Shown here one piece after another: positions 16,851-25,518 of a stretch of 64,000 bases of DNA. The position numbers and the translations under genes are program-made. Within the stretch, counting starts at the first letter, position 1. The number at the start of each line of letters is the position of its first letter. The DNA is from Arthrobacter sp. Soil763 (GTDB lineage Bacteria; Actinomycetota; Actinomycetes; Actinomycetales; Micrococcaceae), in contig NZ_LMSH01000003.1 in the NCBI RefSeq assembly GCF_001428365.1, positions 452,477 through 516,476 of the forward strand, in the 5' to 3' direction. Under the pieces are notes generated by a model. It ran no database searches, was not told the DNA's origin, and saw nothing but the letters and a program-made list of their open reading frames with translations.

Positions 16851-18196
16851 GCGCCCACCAGGTTCTGTCCGCAGACCCGCAGCACCCCGCCGGAGATACC
16901 GCCGGCGGCGTCGCTGGCCAGGAACGCGATCGCCTCGGCCACATCCTGGGGCCGGCCGCCCTGCTGCAGCGAATTGAGCCGTCGTGCGACCTCCCGGGTG
17001 GCGAACGGGATCCGCGCTGTCATCTCGGTCTCGATGAATCCCGGCGCGACGGCGTTGATCGAGCCGCCGTGGGCCGCGAGCAGCGGCGCGGTGGCGCGGA
17101 CCATGCCCATGACGCCGCCCTTGGACGCGGCGTAGTTGGTCTGGCCGCGGTTGCCGGCGATGCCGCTGGTGGAGGCGACGGAGACGATCCGCGGAGTGTT
17201 CCGGAAGTGCTCCGAGGCGAGCAGGGCCTCGTTGATCCGCAGCTGGGCGGCAATGTTCACGGCGATGACCGAGGTCCAGCGACCCTGGTCCATGTTGGCG
17301 AGCAGCTTGTCCCGGGTGATGCCGGCGTTGTGGATCACGATGTCCAGCCTGCCGTGCCGCTCCACCGCGTGGTCGATAATCCGCTGGCCGGCATCATCCC
17401 GGCTAATGTCCAGTTGCAGCGCAGTGCCATGGACGTCGTTGGCGACTGCCGCGAGGTGGTCCCCGGCGGCCGGAATGTCCACGGCGACGACGGTGGCGCC
17501 GTCGCGGTGCAGCGTGCGGGCGATCGCGGCGCCGATGCCCCGGGCCGCACCCGTCACGACGGCAACCTTGCCGGCCAGCGGCCTGTCGGCGTCTTCGGGC
17601 AGCTGCCCCGCGGCGGAGGACACCGTAAGGAACTGGCCGTCGACGAAGGCCGAACGGCCGGAGAGGAGGAACCGCAGGGCGCCGAGGGCGCTGGGGCTGG
17701 TGGTCTGTGCGCCGTCGGCGAGGATGATGCCGTTGCCGGTGGCGCCGGCGCGCAGCTCCTTGGCCAGTGAACGGAGCAGGCCGTCGACGCCCTGCCGGGC
17801 GGCTGCCACCGCGGGCATGGCGGCTTCGGCGGCCTCCGCGGCGTCCCGGGAGATGGTGATCACGCGGCCGTTGGCGGCCAGGTCGCGGAGCGACGCACCG
17901 GCGGTGAGGACCGGCTTTTCCAGGTCCTCGGGCCGGGAGGCTTCGTCCAGCACCAGGATGATCGCGCCGAGTTTTTCCCGCGGAACGGCGTGGCGCCGGA
18001 CGTCGAGGTTCCAGGCCAGCAGGGCAGCGGCAAGCTCATCCGCGCCGGTACCGGCGCCCTGGATGAGCACGGGCCCTTCGACGAGGGGCTGGCCGGGCCG
18101 GTAACGGCGGAGCTCCACCGGCTGCGGCAGCCCGAGCTTCCGGGCAAGGTCCCGGCCGAGGCCCCGGCTGACGAACTGGGTGTATTTGTCACTCAT
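16847..18196 (-). CDS. fabG4: High-molecular-weight 3-oxoacyl-ACP/CoA reductase, FabG4 type
   Basis: 449 residues, almost twice a normal FabG and close to FabG4 of mycobacteria (~454). The N-terminal ~205 residues are a degenerate Rossmann-like domain; the C-terminal SDR domain begins with VVTGAARGIGAAIA near 212. Catalytic residues are intact: the SVASTSGIAG serine, Tyr355 and Lys359 in NYAASKGG. It should reduce 3-oxoacyl thioesters with NAD(P)H. It lies 9 bases after fadA2 and overlaps the MaoC gene, an operon under the TetR-type operator at 19590. Confidence 0.9.
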   Translation of the reverse strand: MSDKYTQFVSRGLGRDLARKLGLPQPVELRRYRPGQPLVEGPVLIQGAGTGADELAAALLAWNLDVRRHAVPREKLGAIILVLDEASRPEDLEKPVLTAGASLRDLAANGRVITISRDAAEAAEAAMPAVAAARQGVDGLLRSLAKELRAGATGNGIILADGAQTTSPSALGALRFLLSGRSAFVDGQFLTVSSAAGQLPEDADRPLAGKVAVVTGAARGIGAAIARTLHRDGATVVAVDIPAAGDHLAAVANDVHGTALQLDISRDDAGQRIIDHAVERHGRLDIVIHNAGITRDKLLANMDQGRWTSVIAVNIAAQLRINEALLASEHFRNTPRIVSVASTSGIAGNRGQTNYAASKGGVMGMVRATAPLLAAHGGSINAVAPGFIETEMTARIPFATREVARRLNSLQQGGRPQDVAEAIAFLASDAAGGISGGVLRVCGQNLVGA

Positions 18197-18205
18197 TGGG
18201 TCCCC

Positions 18206-19558
18206 TTAGTGTGCTTCGAGAAGGGCGACGACGCCCTGGCCGCCGGCCGCGCAGATGGAGATGAGCCCGCGTGCCGGACGCCCGTCGGCCTGGCCCTTGG
18301 CGTGTAGCATCTTCGCGAGCGAGGCGACGATCCGGCCGCCGGTCGCGGCGAACGGGTGCCCCGCGGCGAGCGAGGAGCCGTTGACGTTGAGCTTGGCGCG
18401 GTCGACGCTGCCCAGGGCACCGTCGAGGCCGAGGCGGGTGCGGCAGAACTCCTCGTCCTCCCAGGCTGCCAGGGTGCTCAGGACGGTGCCGGCGAAGGCT
18501 TCGTGGATTTCGAAGAAGTCGATGTCCCCGAAGCCCAGGCCGTTGCGGGCCAGCAGGCGCGGAACGGCGAAGGCCGGAGCCATCAGCAGGCCGTCCTTGC
18601 CGTGGACGAAGTCGACCGCGGCGGCCTCGCCGTCGAGCACGGTGGCCAGTTTGGGCAGGTCGTGGGCGTCGGCCCAGGCTTCGGAGGCGAGCAGGACGGT
18701 GGACGCCCCGTCGGTGAGCGGGGTGGAGTTGCCGGCGGTCATGGTCGCTTCGGCGCCCAGGTTCTTGCCGAAGACCGGCTTGAGGCCGGCGAGCTTCTCC
18801 GGCGTGGTGTCGGCGCGGAGGTTGGAGTCCTTGCTGAGTCCGCGGTACGGCGTCATCAGGTCATCGAAGAACCCTGCGTCGTAGGCGGCGGCGAGGTTGC
18901 GGTGGCTGTTGTAGGCGAGCTCGTCCTGGGCTTCACGGCTGATCTTCCACTGCGCCGTGGTGAGGGCCTGGTGTTCGCCCATGGACAGGCCGGTGCGCGG
19001 CTCGCCGGTATTCGGGGCGTCGGGGGCCAGGTCCTTGGGGCGGAGCCGGCTCAGAACCTGGAGCCGCTGCGGCAGGGTCTTAGCGCGGTTCAGGTCAAGC
19101 AGGACCTCGCGCAGTCCCTCGCTGACGGCGATCGGGGCGTCCGAGGCCGAGTCGACGCCGCCGGCGATAGCGGAGTCGATCTGGCCGAGCTTGATCTTGT
19201 TGGCCAGGCCCAGCACGGTCTCCAGGCCGGTGGCGCAGGCCTGCTGCAGGTCGTAGGCGGGGGTCTCGGCGGAAAGCGCGGATCCAAGCACCGCTTCGCG
19301 GGTGAGGTTGAAGTCCCGGGAGTGCTTGAGCACGGCGCCGGCAGCGACTTCGCCGATCCGCTCATCCTGCAGACCGAACCGGGCAATCAGCCCGTCGAGG
19401 GCGGCGGTGAGCATGTCCTGGTTGGACGACTTCGTGTAGGCGCCGCCGGTGCGTGCGAAGGGGATGCGGTTTCCTCCGACGACGACGGCCTTGCGGAGTT
19501 GCGTGGCGGCCGCGGGCGTTGTCATCGCTCCGGGCGCGGGGGTTCCATTGTCGGGCAT
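18206..19558 (-). CDS. fadA2: Acetyl-CoA C-acyltransferase (thiolase), FadA2/FadI type
   Basis: 450 residues from ATG 19558, which has GGAG at proper distance; the open frame extends 64 codons further but that stretch is the promoter region. Thiolase active site is complete: nucleophile Cys in QQACATGLE, His in IHEAFAGTV, and the second Cys in SICAAGGQG. It cleaves 3-ketoacyl-CoA to acetyl-CoA and shortened acyl-CoA, or the reverse. First gene of the fadA2-fabG4-maoC operon; its promoter overlaps a perfect 31-bp dyad shared with the divergent tetR gene. Confidence 0.9.
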   Translation of the reverse strand: MPDNGTPAPGAMTTPAAATQLRKAVVVGGNRIPFARTGGAYTKSSNQDMLTAALDGLIARFGLQDERIGEVAAGAVLKHSRDFNLTREAVLGSALSAETPAYDLQQACATGLETVLGLANKIKLGQIDSAIAGGVDSASDAPIAVSEGLREVLLDLNRAKTLPQRLQVLSRLRPKDLAPDAPNTGEPRTGLSMGEHQALTTAQWKISREAQDELAYNSHRNLAAAYDAGFFDDLMTPYRGLSKDSNLRADTTPEKLAGLKPVFGKNLGAEATMTAGNSTPLTDGASTVLLASEAWADAHDLPKLATVLDGEAAAVDFVHGKDGLLMAPAFAVPRLLARNGLGFGDIDFFEIHEAFAGTVLSTLAAWEDEEFCRTRLGLDGALGSVDRAKLNVNGSSLAAGHPFAATGGRIVASLAKMLHAKGQADGRPARGLISICAAGGQGVVALLEAH

Positions 19559-19589
19559 CTGCTGTCTCCTTCGATCAAAGCGGGTTACC

Positions 19590-19620
19590 GATACCCAGCG
19601 TACCTGATACGCTGGGTATC
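19590..19620. promoter_or_regulatory. Perfect 31-bp operator with both divergent -10 elements (tetR / fadA2)
   Basis: GATACCCAGCGTA (19590-19602), spacer CCTGA, TACGCTGGGTATC (19608-19620): 13-bp arms with no mismatch. TACGCT occurs in each arm, one on each strand: on the plus strand its end is 7 bases before the GTG start of tetR (leaderless), on the minus strand it would start transcription ~32 bases before fadA2. A repressor bound here would shut both genes. Confidence 0.85.
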
Positions 19621-20379
19621 GTGAACATCCTTCCGGCGGGGCCTGGTGCGCCGCAGAGTGAGACGGGCGCCGTAAACGGCGCCGGGTCCGGCGCGCCCGA
19701 CGGCGGCGTTGCCGACGGCGGCCCGGGCGCCGTCGACGGGCGGGTCTCACGCTGGCAGTCGCACCGCGAGGAGCGCCGCCGGGAACTGATCAAGTCGGCC
19801 CGCAAAGCCGTGCACGCGCTGGGCAGCGAAGCCTCGATGGAGGACATCGCGGCAGCAGCCGGCACCTCGAAGTCGGTGTTCTACCGCTACTTCCGCGACA
19901 AGGCCGGCCTGCAGCAGGCCGTCGGCGAAGTGGTGCTGAGCCAGATGCAGCGCCGGATCCTCGAGGCCGCACAGGGCGCCCAGACGCCGCGCGAAGGCCT
20001 TTACGCCATGGTCTCGGCCTACCTGCAGATGGCCGAGACGAGTCCGAATGTCTACACCTTCGTGACCCGGTATGCCCCCGGCGACCCGGGCGTGGACCAC
20101 GGTTCGGTCGCCGCCGCGGGCGCACTGGGACACTTCTTCGACGCGATCAGCGAGATGATGGCGGCGCCCATGCGGCAGCAGCTGCGGGCCGTCGCCGGCA
20201 AGGAAGCCGTGATCGGGTACTGGCCCAATGCCGCGATCGGCCTGGTCCGCAACGCGGGCGAGCAGTGGCTTGCCAGCCCCGACTCCCCCGCCAAACCGGG
20301 CCAGGAAGCCATGGCCCGCCAGATCACCGACTGGCTGTGCTTCGGCATCGCCCCTGAGCTCCGGGACCGGCCCGAATGA
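19621..20379 (+). CDS. TetR family transcriptional regulator of the fatty-acid operon
   Basis: 252 residues from GTG 19621. A Gly/Ala/Pro-rich N-terminal tail of about 42 residues precedes the TetR HTH (SREERRRELI-like start, then MEDIAAAAGTSKSVFYRYF). The C-terminal ligand domain is helical. The start codon directly abuts the 31-bp operator and has TACGCT 7 bases upstream, so translation from a leaderless mRNA is the best reading. Divergence from fadA2-fabG4-maoC and the shared operator make it the probable repressor of that operon and itself; an acyl-CoA ligand is inferred by analogy. Confidence 0.88.
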   Translation: MNILPAGPGAPQSETGAVNGAGSGAPDGGVADGGPGAVDGRVSRWQSHREERRRELIKSARKAVHALGSEASMEDIAAAAGTSKSVFYRYFRDKAGLQQAVGEVVLSQMQRRILEAAQGAQTPREGLYAMVSAYLQMAETSPNVYTFVTRYAPGDPGVDHGSVAAAGALGHFFDAISEMMAAPMRQQLRAVAGKEAVIGYWPNAAIGLVRNAGEQWLASPDSPAKPGQEAMARQITDWLCFGIAPELRDRPE

Positions 20380-20479
20380 ACCGCCCGTCCTGAACCGGCG
20401 GAGTGCCGCGCACCGAACCGGCCCCGCCACCCCCTGAACCAACTGTTTGACCGATGTCAGTGCCAACGAAGGAATCGAC

Positions 20480-22633
20480 ATGACTGAACTAGCCAACCGG
20501 CCCGCCGGCACCTCCTCCTCCGCCGCCGGCGCGGCCGCCCCGGACGCTGCCCCCGCCGTCGACGTCGCCGCCCTCGGCGAGCAGCTGCTGGGCAAATGGG
20601 CCGCGGTCCGCCGCGAGGCCCGCGCGCTGGCCGGGAGGCCCGAGCTGCACAAGACCGAGGGCCTGACCCACACCGAGCACCGGAAGCGGACCTTCGACCA
20701 GCTCCGGATCCTGGTCGACAACGGAGCCGTGCACCGGGCCTTCCCGGTGGAGCTCGGCGGCGCCGACGAGCACGGGGCCAACATCGCCGGGTTCCAGGAA
20801 CTCGTCGTCGCCGACCCCTCGCTGCAGATCAAGGCCGGCGTGCAGTGGGGCCTGTTTGGCTCCGCCGTGAACCATCTTGGCACCGAAGAGCACCACCGGA
20901 AGTGGCTGCCGGGCATCCTGAGCCTGGAGATCCCGGGCTGCTTCGCGATGACCGAAACCGGCCACGGCTCCGACGTGGCCAGCATCGCCACCACCGCCAC
21001 CTACGACGCCGCCACCGAAGAGTTCGTCGTGCACACCCCGTTCCGCGCGGCCTGGAAGGACTACATCGGCAACGCGGCGATCGACGGCCTGGCCGCCGTC
21101 GTCTTCGCCCAGCTCATCACCCAGGGCGTCAACCACGGCGTGCACGCCTTCTACGTGCAGCTGCGCGACCCGAAGACCAAGGAGTTCCTGCCCGGCATCG
21201 GCGGCGAGGACGACGGCGTCAAGGGCGGCCTGAACGGCATCGACAACGGCCGGCTGCATTTCACCGAGGTCCGGGTCCCGCGCACCAACCTGCTCAACCG
21301 GTACGGCAACGTCGACCCCGACGGCACGTACAGCTCGCCCATCGCCAGCCCGGGCCGCCGCTTCTTCACGATGCTCGGCACCCTGGTCCAAGGCCGGGTC
21401 TCCCTGGACGGCGCCGCCGTCGCCGCGTCCCGGCTGGCGCTGAAGACGGCCATCCAGTACGCCACCGAACGGCGCCAGTTCAACGCCTCCTCCGCCACGG
21501 ACGAGGAAGTGCTGATGGACTACCAGCGCCACCAGCGCCGGCTGTTCACCCGCCTCGCCACCACCTACGCCGCGGGCTTCGCCAGCGAACAGCTGCTGCA
21601 GAAGTTCGACGACGTCTTCTCCGGCCGGAACAACACCGACGAGGACCGCCAGGACCTGGAGACGCTGGCCGCCGCGCTCAAGCCGCTCAGCACCTGGCAC
21701 GCCCTCGACACCCTGCAGGAATGCCGCGAGGCCTGCGGCGGCGCCGGGTTCCTGATCGAGAACCGGTTCGCGTCGCTGCGCGCCGACCTGGACGTCTACG
21801 CGACCTTCGAAGGCGACAACACCGTCCTGCTGCAGCTGGTCGCCAAGCGCCTGCTGGCCGACTACGCCAAGGAGTTCCGCAACGTCGACTTCGGCGTGCT
21901 GGCCCGCTACGTCGTCGGACAGGCCACCGGCGCCGCCATTCACCGGACCGGCCTGCGCGGCGTGGCCCAGTTCGTGGCGGATTCCGGCTCGGTGCAGAAG
22001 GCCGCCACCGCGCTCAAGGACGAGGCCGGGCAGCGCGCCCTGCTCACCGAGCGCGTGCAGGCCATGGTCGCCGAGGTCGGCGCGGCCCTCAAGGGCGCGA
22101 ACAAGCTGCCGCAGCAGCAGGCCGCGGCCCTGTTCAACAGCCACCAGCACGAACTGATCGAGGCCGCCCAGGCGCACGCCGAGCTGCTCCAGTGGGAGGC
22201 CTTCACCGAGGCCCTCGGCCACACCTCGGATCCGGGCACCAAGACCGTCCTGACCTGGCTACGCGACCTGTTCGGGCTGTCCCTGATCGAGAAGAACCTG
22301 GCCTGGTACCTGATGAACGGCCGGCTCTCCATGCAGCGCGCCCGCACCGTCGGCGAGTACATCAACCGGCTGCTGGTGAAGATCCGGCCGCACGCCCTGG
22401 ACCTGGTGGATGCCTTTGGGTACGGCCCGGAGCACCTGCGCGCCGCCATCGCCACCGGCGCGGAAAAGGCCCGCCAGGACGAGGCCCGGGAGTTCTTCCG
22501 CAGCCAGCGCGCCAGCGGCCAGGCTCCGGTGGACGAAAAGATCCTGCTGGCCCGCACGGCCCAGGCGGGCAAGGCACAGTCCGGCACGGCCCAGTCGGGC
22601 AAATCACAGTCCGGCAAGGTGAAGCGGGGCTGA
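20480..22633 (+). CDS. Acyl-CoA oxidase/dehydrogenase (ACOX-like, long form)
   Basis: 717 residues from ATG 20480, chosen because GAAGGA sits 7 bases upstream. It has acyl-CoA oxidase features: CFAMTETGHGSDVASIAT, HAFYVQLRD, GLNGIDNGRL, SPGRRFFTMLGTLVQGR, and the catalytic base Glu444 in FEGDNTVLLQL. Length and the C-terminal ACOX domain favour a peroxisomal-type FAD oxidase over a ~400-residue dehydrogenase. It would carry out the first step of beta-oxidation, feeding the hydratase, reductase and thiolase encoded next door. The extreme C-terminus is a low-complexity Lys/Gln/Ser/Gly tail with five-residue repeats. A strong hairpin follows. Confidence 0.88.
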   Translation: MTELANRPAGTSSSAAGAAAPDAAPAVDVAALGEQLLGKWAAVRREARALAGRPELHKTEGLTHTEHRKRTFDQLRILVDNGAVHRAFPVELGGADEHGANIAGFQELVVADPSLQIKAGVQWGLFGSAVNHLGTEEHHRKWLPGILSLEIPGCFAMTETGHGSDVASIATTATYDAATEEFVVHTPFRAAWKDYIGNAAIDGLAAVVFAQLITQGVNHGVHAFYVQLRDPKTKEFLPGIGGEDDGVKGGLNGIDNGRLHFTEVRVPRTNLLNRYGNVDPDGTYSSPIASPGRRFFTMLGTLVQGRVSLDGAAVAASRLALKTAIQYATERRQFNASSATDEEVLMDYQRHQRRLFTRLATTYAAGFASEQLLQKFDDVFSGRNNTDEDRQDLETLAAALKPLSTWHALDTLQECREACGGAGFLIENRFASLRADLDVYATFEGDNTVLLQLVAKRLLADYAKEFRNVDFGVLARYVVGQATGAAIHRTGLRGVAQFVADSGSVQKAATALKDEAGQRALLTERVQAMVAEVGAALKGANKLPQQQAAALFNSHQHELIEAAQAHAELLQWEAFTEALGHTSDPGTKTVLTWLRDLFGLSLIEKNLAWYLMNGRLSMQRARTVGEYINRLLVKIRPHALDLVDAFGYGPEHLRAAIATGAEKARQDEAREFFRSQRASGQAPVDEKILLARTAQAGKAQSGTAQSGKSQSGKVKRG

Positions 22634-22661
22634 TCCACAGCACCGCTTAGCAGCCCCGCAC

Positions 22662-22702
22662 GACGACGTCGCCGCCCCCCGAGCCGGGGCGGCGCCGTCG
22701 TC
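22662..22702. terminator. Strong hairpin between acyl-CoA oxidase and glgA
   Basis: A 17-bp stem (22662-22678 with 22686-22702, one mismatch) and a 7-base loop lies between the convergent genes, so it can terminate both. Confidence 0.75.
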
Positions 22703-22713
22703 ATCTGGCGTAA

Positions 22714-23922
22714 CTACTGCGGAAGGACCGAGCGGTAGACCTCGAGGGTGGTTTCCGAGATCGATTCCCAGGAGAAGTGCTCCTCGGCCCGGCGGCGGCC
22801 GGCCGCACCCATGGCCCCGGCCCGCTCCGGGTCGGTGACCACCTCGGTAAGGGCGGCGGCGAACTCGGTGACGAACTTCTCCGGGTCCAGCGGGGTGCCG
22901 GTGCCGTCGGTGACCTGTTCGAGCTGCACGAGGAGCCCGGTCTCGCCGTGCTGGACCACCTCAGGGATACCGCCGGTGGCGCTGGCCACGACGGCGGCGC
23001 CGCAGGCCATCGCCTCCAGGTTAACGATCCCGAGGGGTTCGTAGATGGACGGGCAGGCGAAGGCGGTGGCGTGGCTGAGGACCTGGATCAGCTCCCGGCG
23101 CGGGAGCATCCGTTCGATCAGGACGACGCCGCTGCGCTGGGCCTGCAGTTCATCGATCAGCTTCGCGGTCTCGGCGGCCAGTTCCGGGGTGTCTGCCGCG
23201 CCCAGGCACAGCACTAGCTGGACGTCGGCCGGGAGCTTCGCGGCGGCGCGCAGCAGGTACGGCACGCCCTTCTGCCGGGTGTTGCGTCCGACGAAGACCA
23301 CGCTGGGCCGCTCGGGGTCGATCCCGAGGGCGCGGACCGCGTCGTGGTCCTCGTCGCGGTTCCAGAGGCTGACGTCGATCCCGTTGTGGACTACCCGGAC
23401 CTTGGCGGGGTCCACTTCCGGGTAGCTGCGGAGGATGTCCTGCCGCATGCCCTCGGAGACGGCGATGATGGCGGCGGCGGCCTCGTAGGCGGTCTTCTCC
23501 ACCCAGGAGGACAGGGCGTAGCCGCCGCCGAGCTGCTCGGCTTTCCAGGGCCGGAGCGGTTCCAGGCTGTGGGCGCTGAGCACGTGCGGGATGCCGTGCA
23601 GCAGCGAAGCGAGGTGGCCGGCCATGTTGGCATACCAGGTGTGCGAGTGCACAAGGTCGGCGCCGGCGACGTCCGGCACGATCCGCAGGTCCACGCCGAG
23701 CGTCTGCACCGCGGCGTTGGCGTCCGAGAGGTCCCCCGGCACCGGGTAGGAGGACACGGCCGCGCCGTGGTAGTCCGGGTCACGCGGGGCGCCGAAGGCG
23801 CGGACCCGCAGGTCCACCTTCCGGGCCAGCACACGGCTGAGCTCGGCTACGTGCACGCCGGCGCCGCCATAGATTTCGGGCGGGAATTCCTTGGTCACAA
23901 TGTCTATTCGCACAAACCCCAA
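22714..23922 (-). CDS. glgA: Glycogen synthase / GlgM-like glucosyltransferase
   Basis: 402 residues, GT-B fold. N-terminal KEFPPEIYGGAGVHV is the nucleotide-sugar entry loop of actinobacterial GlgA; the C-terminal half has the EX7E region EPLGIVNLEAMACG. Uses ADP-glucose for alpha-1,4-glucan or, as in mycobacterial GlgM, maltose-1-phosphate synthesis. Start uncertain: TTG 23922 has AAGGA at 5 bases, while GTG 23913 gives the more typical VRIDIVTKE N-terminus. It is divergent from glgC, which makes the substrate, with 93 bases between them likely holding both promoters. Confidence 0.9.
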   Translation of the reverse strand: MGFVRIDIVTKEFPPEIYGGAGVHVAELSRVLARKVDLRVRAFGAPRDPDYHGAAVSSYPVPGDLSDANAAVQTLGVDLRIVPDVAGADLVHSHTWYANMAGHLASLLHGIPHVLSAHSLEPLRPWKAEQLGGGYALSSWVEKTAYEAAAAIIAVSEGMRQDILRSYPEVDPAKVRVVHNGIDVSLWNRDEDHDAVRALGIDPERPSVVFVGRNTRQKGVPYLLRAAAKLPADVQLVLCLGAADTPELAAETAKLIDELQAQRSGVVLIERMLPRRELIQVLSHATAFACPSIYEPLGIVNLEAMACGAAVVASATGGIPEVVQHGETGLLVQLEQVTDGTGTPLDPEKFVTEFAAALTEVVTDPERAGAMGAAGRRRAEEHFSWESISETTLEVYRSVLPQ

Positions 23923-24015
23923 GGTAGTCCTTCCGGCTGATCTGTTCTAGTGTGAAGAGGTCCGGGCACACCGGGCGGTTTTTGGGGAGCATCGAAGGCG
24001 TTCAGGAGCGATATC

Positions 24016-25434
24016 ATGCCGCAGCAGAAGAAAGTCTTGGCCATTGTCCTCGCAGGTGGCGAGGGAAATAGGCTGATGCCGTTGACGGCAGACCGGGCCA
24101 AACCGGCCGTCCCGTTCGCAGGCAGTTACCGGCTCATTGATTTCGCGCTTTCCAACCTGGTGAATTCCCGGTATTTGCAGATTGTTGTGCTCACCCAATA
24201 CAAATCCCACAGCCTTGACCGGCACATTTCCGAAACCTGGCGCATGTCCACCCAGCTGGGGAATTACATTGCGTCGGTGCCGGCGCAGCAGCGCGTGGGC
24301 AAAAGCTGGTTCCTGGGCAGCGCCAACGCCATTTACCAGTCCCTGAACCTGATCCACGACGCAAACCCGGACATCGTCGTCGTCGTCGGCGCCGACCATG
24401 TGTACCGGATGGACTTCGCGCAGATGGTGGACCAGCATGTCGCCAGCGGGGCCAAGGCCACGGTCGCCGCCGTCCGCCAGCCGCTGCACATGGCCGACCA
24501 GTTCGGCGTGATCGAGGTGGACCAGCAGAACCCGGAGAAGATCGCGGCGTTCGTCGAGAAGCCATCCTCGACCCCGGGCCTGGCCGCGGATCCCAGCCAG
24601 TTCCTGGCCTCCATGGGCAACTACGTGTTCGACGCCGATGCCCTCGTCGAGGCGCTGCACGTCGACGCCGAACGGCTCGATACCAAGCACGACATGGGCG
24701 GGGACATCATCCCCTACTTCGTCGACAAGGGTGAGGCCGGGGTCTACGACTTCACCCTCAACGACATCCCGGGCTCCACCGAGCGGGACCGGACCTACTG
24801 GCGCGACGTAGGCACCATCGACTCTTTCTACGACGCCCACATGGACCTGATCTCCCCCGTGCCGGTCTTCAACCTGTACAACTCCGAATGGCCGATCTAC
24901 ACCCGCCAGAGCATCTCGCCGCCGGCCAAGTTCGTCCGCGGCGAGGGTTCCACGGTCGGAACCGCCCTGGATTCGATCGTCGCCAGCGGCGTGGTGATCT
25001 CCGGCGGCATCGTCGAAGGCTCGGTCCTCTCCAACGACGTCTATGTCGGGACGGCCAGCCGGGTCCTGGACTCGGTGCTGATGGACAAAGTCCAGGTGGG
25101 GGCAGGCGCCGTGATCAAGCGCGCCATCATCGACAAGAACGTCCGGATCCCGGCCGGTGCCGCGATCGGGCTTGATCCCGAACTGGACCGGGCACGCGGT
25201 TTCAAGGTCACGGACTCTGGCATCACCGTGCTCGCCAAGGGCCAGGAGGTCCCCGAGCCCGGCGAGGCCGAACGCTCGCTTTCCGCCGCCAACCTGTACC
25301 TGGTCCCCAACGCCGTCAAGACGGCAACGGAGAACTGGCCGGCCGGCCGCGAGTCGGTCGAGAAGGTCGGCGAAGTGCACGCCGCCGCCGTCGGCGTCGA
25401 CCCGTCCGCCAACAAGCCCGGCGCCGGCGCCTGA
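24016..25434 (+). CDS. glgC: Glucose-1-phosphate adenylyltransferase (ADP-glucose pyrophosphorylase)
   Basis: 472 residues. Makes ADP-glucose from glucose-1-phosphate and ATP, the committed step of glycogen synthesis. Signature [19 protein letters not shown] at the N-terminus, [11 protein letters not shown] metal site, FVEKP substrate loop, and a left-handed beta-helix C-terminal domain ([25 protein letters not shown]). ATG 24016 has AGGAG upstream. About 55 extra residues follow the normal end (after [10 protein letters not shown]), Ala/Pro-rich, making it longer than most GlgC (~410). A GC-rich hairpin follows. Confidence 0.95.
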   Translation: MPQQKKVLAIVLAGGEGNRLMPLTADRAKPAVPFAGSYRLIDFALSNLVNSRYLQIVVLTQYKSHSLDRHISETWRMSTQLGNYIASVPAQQRVGKSWFLGSANAIYQSLNLIHDANPDIVVVVGADHVYRMDFAQMVDQHVASGAKATVAAVRQPLHMADQFGVIEVDQQNPEKIAAFVEKPSSTPGLAADPSQFLASMGNYVFDADALVEALHVDAERLDTKHDMGGDIIPYFVDKGEAGVYDFTLNDIPGSTERDRTYWRDVGTIDSFYDAHMDLISPVPVFNLYNSEWPIYTRQSISPPAKFVRGEGSTVGTALDSIVASGVVISGGIVEGSVLSNDVYVGTASRVLDSVLMDKVQVGAGAVIKRAIIDKNVRIPAGAAIGLDPELDRARGFKVTDSGITVLAKGQEVPEPGEAERSLSAANLYLVPNAVKTATENWPAGRESVEKVGEVHAAAVGVDPSANKPGAGA

Positions 25435-25440
25435 CGCGGC

Positions 25441-25484
25441 GGACGCCGGCCGGCCTGCCGGACCGGCCGCCGCCGCGGGCGTCC
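25441..25484 (+). terminator. Hairpin after glgC
   Basis: GGACGCC (25441-25447) pairs with GGCGTCC (25478-25484), enclosing a second GC-rich imperfect stem. Position 6 bases after the glgC stop fits a terminator. Confidence 0.5.
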
Positions 25485-25518
25485 GGGCGGGCGGCAGCCA
25501 GGCTGTAAAATTGGGCCA

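Noticed and set aside
20489..22222. Long open frame on the minus strand opposite the acyl-CoA oxidase gene
   Set aside because: High GC with biased third positions creates long antisense frames. The sequence has no recognisable motif, while the plus strand is a convincing enzyme.
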